Positions 60,101 to 64,000 of a stretch of 64,000 bases of DNA are shown piece after piece. Source of the DNA: Antitrichia curtipendula (taxonomy: Eukaryota; Streptophyta; Bryopsida; Hypnales; Leucodontaceae); the NCBI GenBank assembly GCA_951230915.1, contig OX579636.1, positions 29,571,567 through 29,635,566 of the forward strand, read 5' to 3'. Both the position numbers and the translations under genes were made by a program. Under the pieces are notes generated by a model. The model had not been told where the DNA came from. It searched no databases and worked only from the letters and a program-made list of their open reading frames with translations. Within the stretch, counting starts at the first letter, position 1, and each line of letters begins with the position of its first letter.

Positions 60101-63100
60101 GAGTCTGCGATTGCGTGGCCCCAAATTCAAATAACTCATGAACTTTACCCTAAAAATGCCCAAAACAACTTCATGCAAGTTGCAATTACTTTTGGGCTTT
60201 ACTATCCACAAGAGTAATCAATTTATTTCCATTTCTAATTGATGTACCCACGAGTTCAAAAAAATAGGGAATATAAGTTGGGAGTCTGCGATTGCATGGC
60301 CCCAATATCAAAAAACTCATGAACTTTACCCTAAAAATGCCCAAAACAACTTCATGCAAGTTGCAATTACTTTTGGGCTTTACTATCCACAAGAGTAATC
60401 AATTTATCTCCATTCCTTATTGATGTACCCACGAGTTCAAAAAAATAGGGAATCCAAGGGGGGAGTCTGCGATTGCAAGGCCCCAATTTCAAAAAACTCA
60501 TGAACTTTACCCTAAAAATGCCCAAAACAACTTCATGCAAGTTGCAATTACTTTTGGGCTTTACTATCCGCAAGAGTAATCAATTTATTTGCATTCCTTA
60601 TTGATGTACCCAAGAGTTCAAAACAATAGGGAATCCAAGGGGGGAGTCTGCGATTGCATGGCCCCAATTTCAAAAAAATCATGAACTTTACCCTAAAAAT
60701 GCCCAAAACAACTTCATGCAAGTTGCAATTACTTTTGGGCTTTACTATCCACAAGAGTAATCAATTTATTTCCATTCCTAATTGATGTACCCACGAGTTC
60801 AAAACAATAGGGAATCCAAGGGGGGAGTCTGCGATTGCATGGCCCCAATTTCAAAAAAATCATGAACTTTACCCTAAAAATGCCCAAAACAACTTCATGC
60901 AAGTTGCAATTACTTTTGGGCTTTACTATCCACAAGAGTAATCAATTTATTTCTATTCCTAATTGATGTACCCACGAGTTCATAAAAATAGGGAATATAA
61001 GTTGGGGGTCTGCAATTGCATGGCCCCAATATCAAAAAACTCATGAACTTTACCCTAAAAATGCCCAAAACAACTTCATGCAAGTTGCAATTAGTTTTGG
61101 GCTTTACTATCCACAAGAGTAACCAATTTATTTCCATTCCTAATTGATGTACCCAAGAGTTCAAAAAAATAGGGAATATAAGTTGGGAGTCTGCGATTGC
61201 ATGGGCCCAATATCAAAAAACTCATGAACTTTACCCTAAAAATGCCTAAAACAACTTCATGCAAGTTGCAATTACTATTGGGCTTTACTATCCACAAGAG
61301 TAATCAATTTATTTGCATTCCTAATTGATGTACCCACGAGTTCATAAAAATAGGGAATATAAGTTGGGAGTCTGCCATGTCATGGCCCCAAATTCAAATA
61401 ACTCATGAACTTTATCTTAGAAATGCCTAAAACAACTTCATGCAAGTTGCAATTACTTTTGGGCTTTACTATCCACAAGAGTAATCAATTTATTTCCATT
61501 CCTAATTGATGTACCCAAGAGTTCAAAAAAATAGGGAATATAAGTTGGGAGTCTGCAATTGCATGGCCCCAATATCAAAAAACTCATGAACTTTACCCTA
61601 AAAATGCCTAAAACAATTTCATGCAAGTTGCAATTACTTTTGGGCTTTACTATCCACAAGAGTAATCAATTTATTTGCATTCCTAATTGATGTACCCAAG
61701 AGTTCATAAAAATAGGGAATATAAATTGGGGGTCTGCAATTGCATGGCCCCAATATCAAAAAACTCATGAACTTTACCCTAAAAATGCCCAAAACAACTT
61801 CATGCAAGTTGCAATTACTTTTGGGCTTTACTATCCACAAGAGTAATCAATTTATTTCCATTCCTAATTGATGTACCCAAGAGTTCAAAAAAATAGGGAA
61901 TATAAGTTGGGAGTCTGCGATTGCATGGCCCCAATATCAAAAAACTCATGAACTTTACCCTAAAAATGCCTAAAACAACTTCATGCAAGTTGCAATTACT
62001 TTTGGGCTTTACTATCCACAAGAATAATCAATTTATTTGCATTCCTAATTGATGTACCCACGAGTTCATAAAAATAGGGAATATAAGTTGGGGGTCTGCA
62101 ATTGCATGGCCCCAATATCAAAAAACTCATGAACTTTACCCTAAAAATGCCCAAAACAACTTCATGCAAGTTGCAATTACTTTTGGGCTTTACTATCCAC
62201 AAGAGTAATCAATTTATTTCCATTCCTAATTGATGTACCCAAGAGTTCAAAAAAATAGGGAATATAAGTTGGGAGTCTGCGATTGCATGGCCCCAATATC
62301 AAAAAACTCATGAACTTTACCCTAAAAATGCCTAAAACAACTTCATGCAAGTTGCAATTATTTTTGGGCTTTACTATCCACAAGAGTAATCAATTTATTT
62401 CCATTCCTAATTGATGTACCCATGAGTTCAAAAAAATAGGGAATATAAGTTGGGAGTCTGCGATTGCGTGGCCCCAAATTCAAATAACTCATGAACTTTA
62501 CCCTAAAAATGCCCAAAACAACTTCATGCAAGTTGCAATTACTTTTGGGCTTTACTATCCACAAGAGTAATCAATTTATTTCCATTTCTAATTGATGTAC
62601 CCACGAGTTCAAAAAAATAGGGAATATAAGTTGGGAGTCTGCGATTGCATGGCCCCAATATCAAAAAACTCATGAACTTTACCCTAAAAATGCCCAAAAC
62701 AACTTCATGCAAGTTGCAATTACTTTTGGGCTTTACTATCCACAAGAGTAATCAATTTATCTCCATTCCTTATTGATGTACCCACGAGTTCAAAAAAATA
62801 GGGAATCCAAGGGGGGAGTCTGCGATTGCAAGGCCCCAATTTCAAAAAACTCATGAACTTTACCCTAAAAATGCCCAAAACAACTTCATGCAAGTTGCAA
62901 TTACTTTTGGGCTTTACTATCCGCAAGAGTAATCAATTTATTTGCATTCCTAATTGATGTACCCACGAGTTCATAAAAATAGGGAATATAAGTTGGGGGT
63001 CTGCAATTGCATGGCCCCAATATCAAAAAACTCATGAACTTTACCCTAAAAATGCCCAAAACAACTTCATGCAAGTTGCAATTACTTTTGGGCTTTACTA

Positions 63101-64000
63101 TCCACAAGAGTAATCAATTTATTTCCATTCCTAATTGATGTACCCAAGAGTTCAAAAAAATAGAGAATATAAGTTGGGAGTCTGCGATTGCATGGGCCCA
63201 ATATCTAAAAATTCATGAACTTTACCCTAAAAATGCCCAAAACAACTTCATGCAAGTTGCAATTACTTTTGGGCTTTACTATCCACAAGAGTAATCAATT
63301 TATTTCCATTCCTAATTGATGTACCCAAGAGTTCAAAAAAATAGAGAATATAAGTTGGGAGTCTGCGATTGCATGGGCCCAATATCTAAAAATTCATGAA
63401 CTTTACCCTAAAAATGCCCAAAACAACTTCATGCAAGTTGCAATTACTTTTGGGCTTTACTATCCACAAGAGTAATCAATTTATTTCCATTCCTAATTGA
63501 TGTACCCAAGAATTCAAAAAAATAGGGAATTTAAGTTGGGGGTCTGCGATTGCATGGCCCCAATTTCAAAAAACTCATGAACTTTACCCTAAAAATGCCC
63601 AAAACAACTTCATGCAAGTTGCAATTACTTTTGGGCTTTACTATCCACAAGAGTAATCAATTTATTTCCATTCCTAATTGATGTACCCACGAGTTCAAAA
63701 AAATAGGGAATCTAAGGGGGTCTGCCATGTCATGGCCCCAAATTCAAATAACTCATGAACTTTATCTTAGAAATGCCTAAAACAACTTCATGCAAGTTGC
63801 AATTACTTTTGGGCTTTACTATCCACAAGAGTAATCAATTTATTTCCATTCTTAATTGATGTACCCACGAGTTCAAAAAAATAGGGAATATAAGTAGGGG
63901 GTCTGCGATTGCATGACCCCAAATTCAAAAAACTCATGAACTTTATCCTAAGAATGCCCAAAACAACTTCATGCAAGTTGCAATTACTTTTGGGCTTTAC
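51150..64000. repeat. Shuffled satellite domain with segmental duplications
   Basis: Monomers no longer follow the left-hand pattern. Larger copies are visible: about 58.4-60.6 kb repeats as 60.7-62.9 kb (offset 2,353 bp, 13 monomers), 53.5-54.1 kb repeats as 56.75-57.3 kb (offset 3,258 bp, 18 monomers), and 54.76-55.1 kb repeats as 56.2-56.6 kb (offset 1,448 bp, 8 monomers). A unit with AAGTAGGGGGTCTGCG near 58.28 kb recurs at 63.89 kb (31 monomers). Confidence 0.75.

Larger units (their letters stand above)
39003..64000. repeat. 181-bp satellite array, about 138 monomers, running off the window end
   Basis: Head-to-tail monomers of 178-181 bp fill the last 25 kb without interruption. Conserved parts include TTCATGCAAGTTGCAATTAC, TTGGGCTTTACTATCCAC, AATTGATGTACCCA and CAAAAAACTCATGAACTTTA. 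Many monomers carry a 28-bp dyad: TTGGGG, three bases, TGCAATTGCA, three bases, CCCCAA. The length is in the range of known centromeric satellites. Each monomer also has a 68-codon open frame on the minus strand, overlapping the next by 26 bp in a different frame; this is best explained by repetition. Array end not reached. Confidence 0.97.

Noticed and set aside
39063..63107. Tandem 68-codon open frames on the minus strand, one per satellite monomer, with similar peptides
   Set aside because: The frame exists because one monomer happens to lack stops and is copied. Successive frames are offset (181 is not a multiple of 3), overlap by 26 bp and have no promoter or domain. Not called as genes.
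39003..64000. CRISPR-like regular repeats
   Set aside because: Contiguous 181-bp monomers without unique spacers in a eukaryotic genome; this is a satellite.

Overview
The window is eukaryotic nuclear DNA, most likely from a land plant or a close relative and plausibly a non-seed lineage. That placement is an inference with low confidence at lineage level. The supporting evidence is: short GT-AG introns (about 80-310 bp) in several genes, an interstitial TTTAGGG-type tract, plant-like transposon relics, a roughly 181-bp satellite, and a decay pattern expected from CG/CHG cytosine methylation. I saw no operons, no rRNA or tRNA genes and no CRISPR.

Layout. Positions 1-3.4 kb hold a nine-exon minus-strand relic with a ParB-like DGNHR domain and a DNA-methyltransferase-like motif I; it keeps its frame but for three in-frame stops. 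Positions 3.4-7.4 kb are largely unassigned, with one good minus-strand exon at 6.07-6.39 kb. Positions 7.37-10.97 kb carry a Mutator-like (MULE-type) transposase relic with a D-D-E-like core and a C-terminal SWIM-type zinc finger. It is broken by seven stops, and I found no frameshift. A second, older copy of the same family lies at 13.14-21.73 kb. It is split by a roughly 4.1-kb insertion (13.86-17.98 kb, full of minisatellites) and by a 2.1-kb intron where the first copy has 109 bp. That intron holds a strong fold-back hairpin.

Positions 21.7-31.5 kb are AT-rich and repeat-laden. They contain a small minus-strand relic, a 929-bp element bounded by TTAA and short inverted repeats (piggyBac-like) with a diverged second copy, a coiled-coil relic, and a CGGAC-rich block in front of a BED-finger-like fragment.

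Positions 31.5-36.9 kb contain the only long intact gene, a two-exon minus-strand gene for about 1,079 residues. Its DUF7869-like core has DKMD, LDN and HTHEDID motifs and resembles an RNase H-fold/DDE transposase. Copies of an 18-bp palindrome (consensus ATCGGGAGATCTCCCGAT) occur upstream in a 49-bp tandem array, in the intron, and downstream. This looks like one mobile element or former element with its own binding sites, and it is the best candidate here for an undescribed system.

Positions 36.9-39.0 kb are unassigned, with a 45-bp duplication and a telomere-like tract. From about 39.0 kb to the end is an uninterrupted satellite array. Its left half has higher-order repeats built from 5-, 6- and 7-monomer blocks (composite 18-mers, then 12-mers); its right half is shuffled monomers with segmental duplications. 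Many monomers carry a 28-bp dyad, as reported for centromeric satellites in other species.

Taken together, the window reads as transposon relics next to a heterochromatic, possibly centromeric, satellite.
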